Shown piece by piece: positions 9,484 through 21,034 of a DNA stretch of 64,000 nucleotides (positions are counted from its first letter, which is position 1; the number at the start of each line of letters is the position of its first letter). The notes under the pieces were generated by a model that saw nothing but the letters and a program-made list of their open reading frames with translations, was not told where the DNA came from and did no database searches. Source of the stretch: Adiantum capillus-veneris (Eukaryota; Streptophyta; Polypodiopsida; Polypodiales; Pteridaceae); the NCBI GenBank assembly GCA_014529385.2, contig CM043944.1, forward strand, positions 50,039,768 to 50,103,767, read 5' to 3'. Position numbers and translations under genes: made by a program.

Positions 9484-10467
9484 CTATTCCTGTTCAGGGT
9501 TGGTTTCCATTGACAAAGAGACTTGGTGCACCACTGGATCCATACATCCTTCTAAGAGGATGGGTTGCATCGGAGAGCCAGAAGTTTGTATCCACATTGC
9601 GTCGTTTACCCAATCATGAAGTGGTTTAGTGTGTCGCAGCCATGGTCTTCCAATGAGCAAAGGAAATCCGCCCTCAACCTGGGGAAGACGAACCACAACA
9701 AAATCCAAGTTAAAAGTAAAGTCTTGTACCTGCAGAGGCACATTGTCCACTATGCCCACTGGGTATACTGTCCGCTGGTCGGCCAACGTAACTGTGAAGG
9801 GAGCAGGGCGAGTAGGCTGTAGACCTAGAGCCAACATAGTGAACTCGGGCATCAACTTGATGCCAGATCCACCATCCACTATCACTCCTGAGAATTTCCG
9901 ACCTAAAACGGACACTGTCAGGCAAGGGCTTCTATAATCAGTGAGTGGAGCAGCGGGATTGGATATCATATAGGACTCTGATGGTCGCACTGGGAGGTGC
10001 CCGCCACTAGGACCCGCTCCGGGATAAAGTGATTGACTAACAGCAAGGGTGTCACTTCTAAAATTTGCATCGAGCCGCAACATGTCATAAAGGGACACTT
10101 GTTGGAAAGTGTTCTTCAAGACTGTCTCTGCTGTAAGCTTCTCTTTTTCTACCTGTTGTTCTTCTGGTATCTTGATCTTCTGCAGATCGGAAACTGCTTC
10201 CAAGAAAGCTTCATCAATATCGGAGAGCAAAGATTTGGATTCTTTCATGGCACTAGGGGATGGCTTGTTAACAGCTGCAGGCAGGGTATCCACTGGTGTG
10301 AGAATGTGTGGGGGAGTTGAACTTGATGGAATGCTAAGATCGAGAGCGGCTCTCTGGGCTCGGGTGAGGACGCCCGATGGCTCCTCTGCCAACTGAGGCG
10401 GCTTATTTTGAGGGGTAACCACGTGGGTAGAAGGGGGCGGCTGAGAAACGGTGCTCACTGCTATCAA
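9484..10467 (-). pseudogene. Element C protease-like region
   Basis: Open for 327 codons, from MIAVSTVSQPPPSTHVV through a Leu/Ser-rich spacer, LYDMLRLDANFRSDTLAVS and GRKFSGVIVDGGSGIKLMPEF to FPLLIGRPWLRHTKPLHDWV and MWIQTSGSPMQPILLEG. The read-through from protease to tail linker without a stop shows the two are one polyprotein in the ancestor. The catalytic-site equivalent is VDGGSG. The Gag part continues beyond LINE alpha1 at 17,415. Confidence 0.8.
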
Positions 10468-11073
10468 GTTGAGCTTGGCAAAGGCAAACTCATTCTGGCT
10501 TTGACTTGGGTTCGAAGCCGTGGATGCACGAATTTTATGGCAATCCTTACTGTAGTGATCCTTCGTTTCGGGTGAATGACGGCAGGGAGGGGACCCTTTT
10601 GGCAGGGGGCATTTTTTTTTTTTTTGGAGAAAAAGATCCTTCTATTAGTTACTGAAAACTGCCCATAGGGCTACATCCACCTCTGCAAGAGAGGGCTACA
10701 ACAAGCATGATGGGGAGACTCTCCCAATGAAAAAACAACATATATACAATGAGGCTAAATCAAGAGATGGGAGGAGGGAAGAGCCACACAGGTGGACAGT
10801 AGTGCTATCTGGGCACCCCCTGGACTATGGTGTAGAAAGGCCCAGGGCGCCAGAGTCGAAGGAAAGCCTCGCGGCGCTCCCGCATGCGGTCTGAGCTGCC
10901 CTGTAGTCCTCAAGATGTCCTCTGAGAGTATGGATCAGCTCTAGCCAAAAGTCACGAACAGTCTCTGCTGGTGGCACAGGGAGAGCCTCAAAGATGCGGA
11001 AACAACGGGCCCGCCAGATGAACCAGAGAGCTAGGCCACTGATGAGCTCCCAACACTCCTCTCTCTCACTGCA

Positions 11074-14000
11074 TCACTCCTGTGGAGTAAGCTCTGTAGC
11101 AGGCTGGAGTGTAGGTCGCCCCCCCTGCATCACTATCATCCTGATGGTGGAAGATAGCTCAAACTGAAGTGCCGGGCCCGTGAGGGTGGACCAAGCCGCT
11201 GCCTCCCAAGTGTACTGTCGAGCCGTGGAGAGGGCAGGCATCAGCCGAAGAACTCGTAGCCACACTTGCTGGGCCGAGGGACAATCCCAAAGACAGTGAC
11301 GCTGACTCTCCAGCAACTGGTCACAGGCTGCACATGCGGCCGAGAGACCACTATGCACAAGCCAGCTCCGTACTGCTGTGGCTCTGTGTGCAACCAGCCA
11401 CTGGAACAAAGTGACGCGCCTCGGCTGTCTGAAGTCCCACAGCCTTTGCCAAAAGGCTACCAAGAACTCGACTGTGAGGCCCTCCTCCTGCCAATGACGT
11501 GCTGCAGCGGGGTGGGCCTCTCTCTGTGCTGCAAGTATATGACGTCCAAGCCGATCAGTGTACTGAAAGAAGGGGACTCCTGGGCGGTCTGCAGAATAGA
11601 AAGGGTCCCTCCATAGCCACTCACCAGGATCCCACTGTACTCGTGCCAGTGGACAACACTCCCAAGCCCATAGCCTCCAGTGTCCAATCTCAACAGCTGC
11701 TGGGTCAGGGTCTATGACGCAAGTCCTCCCACAGATGCCCACAACTCGGATCCTCTGGAAACAACACTCTGCTACTTGCAGGGCCTCTACTGCAACTCGC
11801 TGTAATCGTCCCCCACCCTGAAGCTCGAAGAACAGGGCTGGGACAGTCTCTGAGCAGGCCCTGACTGAAATGAGAACCTCCAGTCGTGTGAAGGCTCCCA
11901 TCCACCGGGGTGCTACTCGCTCGAGAGGCGTGAGCCACTCAGCTGGAACTGACTCTGAGATGTCCTGACACATACTCTGCACCCCTCTCATGCCCTGTAT
12001 TAGCTGGACACCCTGCACCTCCTTAGACAAACCTGTGAACTCAAGCCAGTCACCTAGAGAACGCGCTGGACCTGCTGCCATGGGACCACAAGAAACATGA
12101 GGCCGACTCTCAACCAAGTGTCCTCTCTGAGTGCTAACCATGGGATTCCAGACGAGGGGCTGCCGTAGGCGCTCCTCCGTGCACGTCGGCTGTCTTTGCT
12201 CTAGGCCACACCGTAAGAGCTCCCAAGATCGAAGCAGACTCACAGCGAATCGGTCCTCCAGTCTCTTGCTCAAACCAACTCGGCGCAACTCTGTAAAGAT
12301 CCATCTGGCCGAAGGTTGCCAAGGGCCTCCTGACTGAGGCACCCTGGCACGAAGCCTCTGCAGCAAGAACTCCTTCCAGGGCTCCTCGCCTGGAAGAAGT
12401 CCTCTGACCACGAACTTCCCAAGAAGGGCTCTGCTCTGCTGTGCTGGATCAATGATCCCAAGCCCTCCCTGAGAACAAGGAAGTGTGATGACCGACCGAG
12501 CCACCTTGGCTCGGGCAATCTGAGTGTCACGACCTGACCAAAGGAAGTTCCTGATCAGCCTCTCTACCTGGCTGATACAAGAACTCGAGAAGATCCAGCA
12601 AGAAGTGATGTACCGCATAGTCGCCAACAACACCTGGTTGGCAACTACTACTCTACCAGCCAGCGAAAGTCGTGCTGAGCTCCAATGTAACAGCTTTCTC
12701 CTTATGGACAGGAGAAGAGGAGCAATCTGCTGCTCGGGAGACAAGTCCAAACCAACCTGACAACCCAAGTACCGAACTGCAGTCCCTGGAGGAATCCACC
12801 TGAAACCCTCTCCTGGCATCCAATCTGGCACAGGAGCACTGCCAACCGAGAAAGCCACTGTCTTTCTCCAGTTGATCAGTGCGCCCGATGCACAGCAGAA
12901 GGTCTCCAAAGCCTGCTCACATCTGTGTAGATTGGCCACCTGGCCCTCTAAGTACAAGGCTGAGTCGTCGGCAAACCTAGCGTCCAGAAGCTCATCTCCC
13001 CGTATAGGGAGTGCTAAGCCCCTTAGACCAACCTGCTGTGACACCAAAAATCTGCTCATCGCCTCCGCATAGAACAGAAAGAAAAAGGGGGCAAGAGGGC
13101 AACCCTGTCTGACAGATCGTGTGAGCATGAAGCGCTCACCTCTACCTCCTGCCAAAAGCACTTGACTGTGTGCCTGTCTGTACAAAGCTGACACCCCTCT
13201 GATCCAAGCATCTGAGAAACCCATCCTACGTAGAGTGCCCTCTAGAAAGTCCCAGTCAACTCTGTCGTATGCCTTCTCAAAATCGAGAAGAAGAATCACA
13301 AGGTCCTCCCCACCCGTGCCAGGGCAGAAGTCTCCCAGAAAGTGAAGATGTTGTCAAGGATACTGCGTTGCTTGACAAAACCTGTCTGAGTCCCATGTAT
13401 AAGGCTCTCCAAAAGTGACTGAATCCTCAAACTCAGAGCCTTGGCAAGAATTTTGTAGGCTGAGTTGAGGATGGTGATGGGGCGCCATTGTCGAATCTCA
13501 TCCAAGGAGCCACCCTCCTTTGGAATGAGGTAAATCAAGCCCTCACTCATGCTATTCGGCATCACTCCTGTGTGCAGAATGTACTGAAAGGCACTACAAA
13601 GATCTGGGCCAAGCAGGTCCCAGTACTCCAAGAAGAAACTGGGAGTCAGCCCGTCCTCACCTGGACAGCTACCACGAGGTAGGGCCCTAAGAGCCGTGTG
13701 CAGCTCCTCAAGCTGAAGAGGCATCTCTAGTCTCTGGCGCATCTCCTCAGTCACAAGACAAGGCATTTGTGCCCAAACCTGCTCTCTGCATGCATCTTGC
13801 CGCTCTGACTGGAGCTCAGCCGACACTAACTCACAGTAAAAGTTAGTAGCAACTGCACGCATATCCTCTGGCTCACAAACAACTGACCCATCGGGTCTCC
13901 TCAACTGATTGACCTTGGCATGCGAGTGCCGAGGTCCCCCTGTCTCAAAAAAAACACGTGTCACTCTGTCACCTACCTGAGTCCACTGAGATGCCTGTCG

Positions 14001-15110
14001 GTGATAGGCAAACTCATGACGCCTCTCCTCTATGCAAGCAAGCTCCTGTCGAGCCTGCTGTAACTGCTCCTCCAACCATGGACTGTCTGGATGCTGCTCC
14101 TGCATCCTCTGTAGTGAAGCAATGCCTCGTCTGAGACGCTGCTCCTCCTCTCTCGCCGCAGCCCGTCGAGCCACAGACTCCTGGAGAAAAAAGTGGCTAA
14201 GCTGAGCTAGGCCTAAGGCCACTCTGTTTGCAGGTAGAGCCTAGCTGTCCATGCCCTCTGTCCAAAGAGCTTCTACCCTCTCTCTGAGTGCTGAGTCCAA
14301 CAAGACCCGCTCTGGGATGCGAAGCATCGTGCTCCCACTCCTCTGCATGTCTGCCACTGTGAGGATCACTGGTGCATGGTCCGAGAAGGATGTCCCTGCC
14401 AGGATGCCCACTGATCCGCCCAAGTCACTGAAGTGGTCACTAGTGTAGAAGCGATCTATCTGCGATAGATTCACTCCACCCACTCTGCGGTCCGACCTAG
14501 AGAAGGCAAGACTCTCTAGAGGCCTCACAAAGCCAGAGTGCTGCCATGTATCTGAGACCCTCAAAGTCATACACAACCTCTCCCAAGATGCTAACTCGAC
14601 TCCATGCACAGTAGCATGGCTGCCTCCAATCCTGTCAGAAGGGTCCTCCAACATGTTGAAGTCCCCCCCTACACACCAATGGTCAGCCTGTGGCAAAGAC
14701 TCAACAATCTGTGACCAAAACTCTGCACGAGCACTCGCCACATTGGGCGCATAGAGGTTCACGAAGCCCACAAGGCCGCCCTGAACCTGCATAGTAATCC
14801 ACTGAGCCCTTCCTGGCACAATAATCCCTTTGCCCACAATGGCCTGCTGCAATGAGTCCGCAATAGTCATACATACCCCACCCTGGATGTCTCCAGTTCC
14901 AAAAGCAGCTGACCAAAAGGTATCATATCGTCCATGCAAAATCTGACCACATTGCCGAATGCGGCTCTCAGACAGATGGTGCTCCTGTAGCATAAGGAGA
15001 TCAATCTGTCCTCCCACAAGGCAACACTGAAGCTCCTGACGCAATCGGCCCCGCTGTCGCTGAAACTGGGGCCCACCTAGTCCCTCCACGTTCCACGAGA
15101 CGATCCTCAT
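11074..15110 (-). pseudogene. LINE alpha1 ORF2: AP endonuclease, reverse transcriptase, zf-RVT region
   Basis: Target-primed reverse transcription enzyme, about 1,345 codons. Endonuclease: MRIVSWNVEGLGG start, LLMLQEHHL, NLYAPN, GGDFNML, SDHAPV (residues about 1-240). Reverse transcriptase: SFFLEYWDLLGPDL, WRPITILNSAYKILAK, LLLDFEKAYDRVDW, RQGCPLAPFFFLF and catalytic FADDSALYLE. C-terminus: VTLFQWLVAHRATAVRSW and the Cys/His group ACAACDQLLESQRHCLWDC. Only two lesions are seen. One is an in-frame TAG at about 14,240. The other is a one-base loss in a G run near 13,310 that shifts between the 14,222-13,296 and 13,299-11,074 frames. The sister copy alpha2 reads through the TAG position. Confidence 0.92.
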
Positions 15111-15223
15111 GGGGAGCGAGAGAGAACAGATGCTGCCGCAGCAGCAAGACGGGCGATCTTCGAGGCTGGCTTGGATGGGGAGTAATCCGCATCCGAGCGT
15201 CCTCTAGATAGGCGAGACTGTAG

Positions 15224-16995
15224 TCAGTGCCTAGTCCAAGCCCAAGCAAAGCGAGCCGTGCGTAAAGCAACCTCCTCTGTCCAGGAGTCCTCATGAATGT
15301 ATACATAGCAAGGCAAACACTGCGTATCAGCAAAAAAGTCCACCACAATGTGCCTACATCCTGCTGAGTCTGGGGGTGTCACCGCAAACTTGGCCAGTGG
15401 CCACAACGTCTGCAGTAAATCTGTAACTCCAAGTTCTCCCATGTGGTGAGAGAACTCGAAAATCTGTGTATGCAACCATCCCACCACTGAGTCGAGGGAC
15501 CACTCTGTCTCGGTCCTACCATAGAGGGGGAAGGAGAAACCAACTGCTGAGTCCAGGGCGTCTGTCCCCCTAGCGGCGAGGAACAAAGCATGGACCCTGA
15601 AGCAGGCTGCCTCGTGGTCTGCTGCGGAATTGCCGAGAAAGCGATTGAACCCATAGTCGAAGAAATCCCAGCGGCGTCGGAGGTCAATGCTCATCAGACC
15701 ACGAGGGATAGCTGTAAGGGAAGATGTTTGAATCTGCAGAGGGGGCTGCAAGAAGGGCTGACCCTCTCTCGCTAGGCGACTCGTGGCAAAGGCGCTGCCA
15801 AGAGATCTCCTAGCCGCCGGCGAGGGGCCAGTCTCCTGAGTCGATTGTGGAACTGAAGCAGGCGGGGGGGGGGGGGGGGGGGGGGGGGGGGGTAAGGAGC
15901 TGAAGGGGGCGGGGGGGAGGAAAAGCGGGGTGGGGCGAAAGAGGTATAGGGGCGAGGTGGGGAGTGGACGGGAGCAGAGGGCGGGGGGGGGGGGGGGGGG
16001 GATGAGGAGGAGGAGGGGAACTCTGAAGGGGGGGCGGCTGGCGAGGGTGAAGCGGAGGTGGAGGCTGGCGTAGGGGGGCTCCTTCTGCTCAAGAGGACCA
16101 AAGCGATACCCCGTGGGAACCCACTGCTGCTGAGTAGGCACCTGAGGGCCACTCTAAGTGTCAGGCTGTCGCTGTGGCCCCTGGTGTCGACGGCCACGGG
16201 CCTGCTGCCACCCCTCCTCCGCTGGAGCCCCACGCTTGGAGGGTGACTCTGAATCTGTGCGTTGTGCCGCTGGCTGGGGCTAAGGCTGAGGTGTAGGTCG
16301 TGGCCTCCTCCGTGGAAAGGCCTTCGCTAGGTGGCCCATCTGTCTGCAAATGAAGCACTGGTTCGGAAGACCCGAGTACTCCACACTCTGTCGAAACCAA
16401 CCCCCACTCACTCGAGGCAAAAGGATGACCTTCGGGAGCGTGTGGGTATCTCTGAACAAAACTCGAACTGAGGGGATGCCAGCCACCTTGGCAGCTACTG
16501 ATGCTGCCGTACGAGGTGTCTCCAAGACAGTCCCGATGGCGGAGCCAATCCTGGAGAGAAGTGGTAGGTACTCCCTCCGTAAACCCGGAAAGCAGACTGA
16601 GATGGGAATGTCTGCCTCCTCTACTAGCACATCCGAAGTCGGGTCAAAACCATGTCGCCACTGTCGAAAGTGGGCGCGTGATGCTCGGATGGCCAGTGGA
16701 CTCATAGCTATGACCTTGGAAGCCATCTCGGAGGTCTCGAACTCGATCTGGTAGTACCCCCGTCCGAGAATCTGGACATCGAAGATCTTGCCCACCTCTG
16801 CGAGAAGGCGGGCCTGGAGAAGGTCACGCAGCTCTCCTCTGCTGGTTCGGGTGCCGAGAATCTTGCAAATCACCGAGGTCGCCTGCAGACGCTCTACCTC
16901 TGCGGCTAGGCTCGCTTGCTCTGTCGGTGAGAGAGCAAGTAGAATGGTGGGCTCAGCGGTGTCGCGCGAGGGGGCTTCGGAGCATGAGCCTCCAT
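15224..16995 (-). pseudogene. LINE alpha1 ORF1: RNA-binding protein with zinc knuckle
   Basis: Presumed start at 16,995 (MEAHAP; alpha2 has MEAPASPQ). An early frameshift is followed by the open stretch 16,873-16,280 with VICKILGTRTSRGEL, YYQIEFETSEMASKVIAM and the knuckle CFICRQMGHLAKAF, whose last Cys is replaced by Phe (Cys in alpha2). After a further shift, 16,141-15,224 is open: a Pro-rich segment coded by two poly-G tracts, then RRRWDFFDYGFNRFLG, HMGELGVTDLLQTL and FFADTQCLPCYVYIHEDSW. The first part resembles plant LINE ORF1 proteins (DUF4283-like). The role of the C-terminal part is unknown to me. Confidence 0.8.
15866..16005. repeat. Two poly-G tracts in LINE alpha1 ORF1
   Basis: An uninterrupted run of nearly 30 G at about 15,866-15,892 and one of about 15 at 15,986-16,000, separated by GC-rich sequence. 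On the coding strand these are C runs giving poly-Pro. Related tracts sit at 17,109-17,138 in the 5' UTR and at 31,811-31,837 in alpha2. Confidence 0.85.
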
Positions 16996-17414
16996 TAGTG
17001 TCTGCTGCTCTGAAGGAGAAGGGCGGACGAGAAGTCTAACGCTTGAGAGCTTGGCAAGGAGAAACCAACTGAGAATCCACTGCAAGGCAATTCAAACGAG
17101 GCCTTCGGAAGGGGGGGGGGGGGGGGGGGGGGGGGGGGCGTGAGAATAAGGGGCTGGAGCGGCGAGGGCATCGAACAAGAGGGGGGGCAGCGGGCGGGCC
17201 TGCACTCTGGCTGGGCTACGCGCAGGCTGGGTGTAAGCTCAGCAGCGCGCACGGACAGACAGCGCGCAGGCAGGGGGCAGCGCGCAACAGGGGCAGCGTG
17301 AGGGCGAGGGCGAAGGGGGGGGCTATGGCGCGGGGGAGCAGGAGTAGGCGGGGGGGGAGGGGAATGTGCAAGAGCAACAGCGAGCCCACATTTTTAAAGC
17401 CTTAATAACTTGTC
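16996..17414 (-). promoter_or_regulatory. LINE alpha1 5' UTR
   Basis: GC-rich untranslated leader upstream of ORF1, containing a poly-G tract of about 30 (17,109-17,138). In LINEs this region normally holds an internal promoter, but no specific motif was recognised. It ends at the 15-bp target duplication. Confidence 0.5.
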
Positions 17415-18840
17415 TGGCAGGGGGCATTTGCTTTGGTAATGCCCATATTTCCCGCATCTGTAGCACAAAATGGGCCAATTCAAACGGCGAGTCGAAGTAC
17501 GAGGTGGTCCTTGCTCCTGGTGCATTGAGTTGGAGGTGGAGGCATAGAAGCTTTGAGGAGATGAGGGAGCATGGGTATTATAAAAGATCTGAGAGGGAAA
17601 AGTGCTCTGCATACCTTGCTTAGGAGGGGCTGTTAGCAAGGGTGGTATATGGTGTGGATGGCCACAGGGAGAAACCATGTTGGATGCAGGTGCTGGTCCT
17701 TGCTGAAGAGAAGAACCAAGACTTTGCTGTATTTGTCGCAATCCCTTGACGTAGTAACAATCCTTATCCTCATGTCTAGATTTTTCACAGAAGTGGCAGT
17801 AAACCCGAAGGGGGCATTCCTGTGGAGGGTGCCCTGGAGAGCGGCATGAGCTACACCAAACCGTAGCCTTAGTCTCTTGCTGACACTTGAGCTCTTCTAG
17901 CTCGCGCTTAATCTGTTCCAATGCCTCGGGATGTGGAGGCTTCTCTTGTCTAAGAGAGAAGGACCTCTCCTCTTGAAGAGCTCGCTGTAACTTTAGGGCT
18001 TCCAGTTCCTTGCGTAAAGAAGTCAATGGATTAGAAGGACTTTCCGGAAACACAGAGGAGGTCTCTATGTGAGGGGAGTTGTTGAACAGCTTCCTAGCCC
18101 CCTCTATGCTAGTAGTAGCTGCGATGAACTCCTCCAAAGTGGCGTCGGGCTGGAGACTCTCTCGTTGAGAAGTTTTGGGAAGCGCCTTCTCTACCCACTT
18201 CTTCACCATGAATTCACCGGGTTGCTGAGGAAGCTTGGCAACCAAAGACTTGGTCTTAGTCATAAGCTCTGCAAAAGTCTCCTCTCGCTGGAGCACCATG
18301 TTGGCTAACTCATCCAACACCTTCTCCTGGTAGTCACCGGGCCTGAAAGCTGCACAGAACTGTTGCCTTAAGGCTGCCCGAGTTGTAAAATGGTTCTCTG
18401 CAAACTGGCTGTACCATTTGTCTGCTAAGCCATCCAAGGTATCCGGATGGAAAGAGTACCAAGTAAGCATCTTCCTTGTTAAGACCACGACCCCTACAGA
18501 GAGATACAAACCTCCTTGCATGGTCGTTAGCATCTTCTGAAGAGAGTCCTTTGAATGTAGGGAACTTGATGTTTACCTTAGCCAAAACGCTAGCCAACGG
18601 CTCCATGGCCCCTTGCTGAGCCTGTAGCTCAGTAGCCTGTAGCAGAATAGGAGAGAGCTTTACTGGAGAAGGTGATCTGGAAGATGTGGAAGTGGATGAA
18701 GGAATGGGTGATGTATGTGGAGGGATAGGTGATGAGGTTGATGGACTTCTACTCGGTACCAAAGGTCGTCTTCTGTTATAGTACTTCAGAGGGCTCAGTA
18801 GTGCGCTTTGACGCTCGACTGACCGCCTTGTATGTGTCAT
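17415..18840 (-). pseudogene. Element C Gag, 5' part, cut by LINE alpha1
   Basis: Starts MTHTRRSVERQ at 18,840, with a Ser/Pro-rich N-terminus and then FPTFKGLSSEDANDHARRF. A small insertion near 18,440 shifts the frame, and 18,533-17,394 continues through LADKWYSQF, MVKKWVEKALP and ALEQIKRELEELKCQQE, followed by CSSCRSPGHPPQEC, CHFCEKSRHEDKDC and CYRCGKYGHYQSKC. It is interrupted just after the third knuckle by the LINE. The fourth knuckle lies beyond the LINE in the 10,470-10,600 stretch and is degraded. Confidence 0.85.
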
Positions 18841-18884
18841 GCAGTGACCACCAATCCAACCAACCTTCGGGCAAGAAAACCTTG

Positions 18885-19213
18885 AGCTTGGCTGAAGACT
18901 GGTCTAGACTCTACTAGACCAGGCAAGTGACTAGACCAGGCTGGACCAGGGACGAGGAGGACTAGACCAGGGTCGAGGAGGTCTAGACCAAGGTCGAGGA
19001 GGTCTAGACCAGGGACGAGGACAGGTTGGACCACGGCGAGAGAGGACTAGACTAGTTGGACCAGGCGAGAGGGGAACAGTTGGACCAGGCTATAGGAGAA
19101 CAGTGCAACACAAGGTCGGCGAAGCTAGATAAACCTAACTAGCTTCAAGATTTGCACCTCACAGAGTGAGATTTCAGTTGAGGTCCCACCGTGATCGCCA
19201 AAATGAGAGCACC
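18885..19213 (-). repeat. Element C leader with ctagaccagg-type repeats
   Basis: Between the 5' LTR and Gag. Short degenerate repeats such as GAGGTCTAGACCAGGGACG run from about 18,900 to 19,080, then common leader sequence to the LTR. Matches the leader of B at 7,866-8,178. Confidence 0.7.
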
Positions 19214-19747
19214 TGTAGCGCGGATAATGTGTCGTGCTCTCTACAGTGGGTGGTCCTCAGTGCAATGTGCGTGACAATCTCACTCAAACAAACTGAACAG
19301 AAAGGAAAAAATAGACATCAACAGAGCTCACAAAGACACAACGGCAGACCAGAACATATGACTCGACTATCTCAAAGACTGATACAGACTCTGGCGTGGC
19401 AGCACACTCAGCTCGAGCCCATGACTCACAGGTACAATGGGGGCGTCGAGGCTCAGATGTGCAGGGATGGTGAAGATGTGTTCTGTGAATAGTCTCACTC
19501 TAGACGACTACGTACAAGATACCCTGACCAAACGCTACTACTCATATATATCGCCATAAAGAGCCACCAACGGCTCATAAATGTCAGCCATGTGGTGACC
19601 TGGCCACGAGGCCCACTAGACCACCGTCGGTAGGTACCCTGCCACGTGTCACTCCCCAGACCAGAGGTCCGTCCAGTGTGAACCAGACCCAGTGTAACCA
19701 ACTGTCAAACTGTCTGCCCTTTGAAGTGACACTGTAGCCCTGCTACA
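19214..19747 (-). repeat. Element C right LTR (5' LTR in coding sense)
   Basis: TGTAGCGCGG...CCTGCTACA followed by the target duplication ctact. On the minus strand GATATATATGAG at about 19,541-19,552 is a candidate TATA box for the element's promoter; it is present in the left LTR too but weaker in B. Confidence 0.88.
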
Positions 19748-19752
19748 CTACT

Positions 19753-20938
<1,186 letters not shown>

Positions 20939-21034
20939 ATACGTGCGCGTTGCCATAGGTAGAACCACCGGAGGTGGCGGGACTCTCACTTGTTTGAATT
21001 ACTTTGCTCGGTTTACTGCTCGCTCGAAGATTGG

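Larger units (their letters stand above)
10615..17414 (-). mobile_element. LINE alpha1, near full-length L1-like non-LTR retrotransposon
   Basis: Bounded by the 15-bp target duplication TGGCAGGGGGCATTT at 10,600-10,614 and 17,415-17,429. The minus strand ends in a poly(A) tail (T run 10,612-10,625 on +). Order on the minus strand is a GC-rich 5' UTR with poly-C (poly-G on +), ORF1 with a zinc knuckle, ORF2 with endonuclease, reverse transcriptase and a C-terminal zinc-finger region, then a 3' UTR of about 450 bp (10,626-11,073). It was inserted in the Gag zinc-knuckle region of element C. At 6.8 kb it is the most complete LINE here. Confidence 0.93.
1025..19747 (-). mobile_element. LTR-alpha element C, nested full-length LTR retrotransposon
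   Basis: Both LTRs begin TGTAGCGCGG and end GCTACA, are 534 bp each and are about 95% alike by eye over the first 240 bp. The 5-bp target duplication ctact lies at 1,020-1,024 and 19,748-19,752. Coding runs on the minus strand: leader, Gag, protease-like domain, tail ORF, G-rich minisatellite, captured PPT cDNA, then a common 3' internal stretch. The length of 18.7 kb is due to element B (3,298-8,741) and LINE alpha1 (10,615-17,414) inside it. No reverse transcriptase, RNase H or integrase was found in its own sequence, so it would depend on a partner for copying. Confidence 0.9.

Noticed and set aside
18885-19110. CRISPR-like or regulatory array in the spaced ctagaccagg repeats
   Set aside because: Units are degenerate and of unequal spacing. 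They recur at the same leader position in four LTR elements of a eukaryotic genome.
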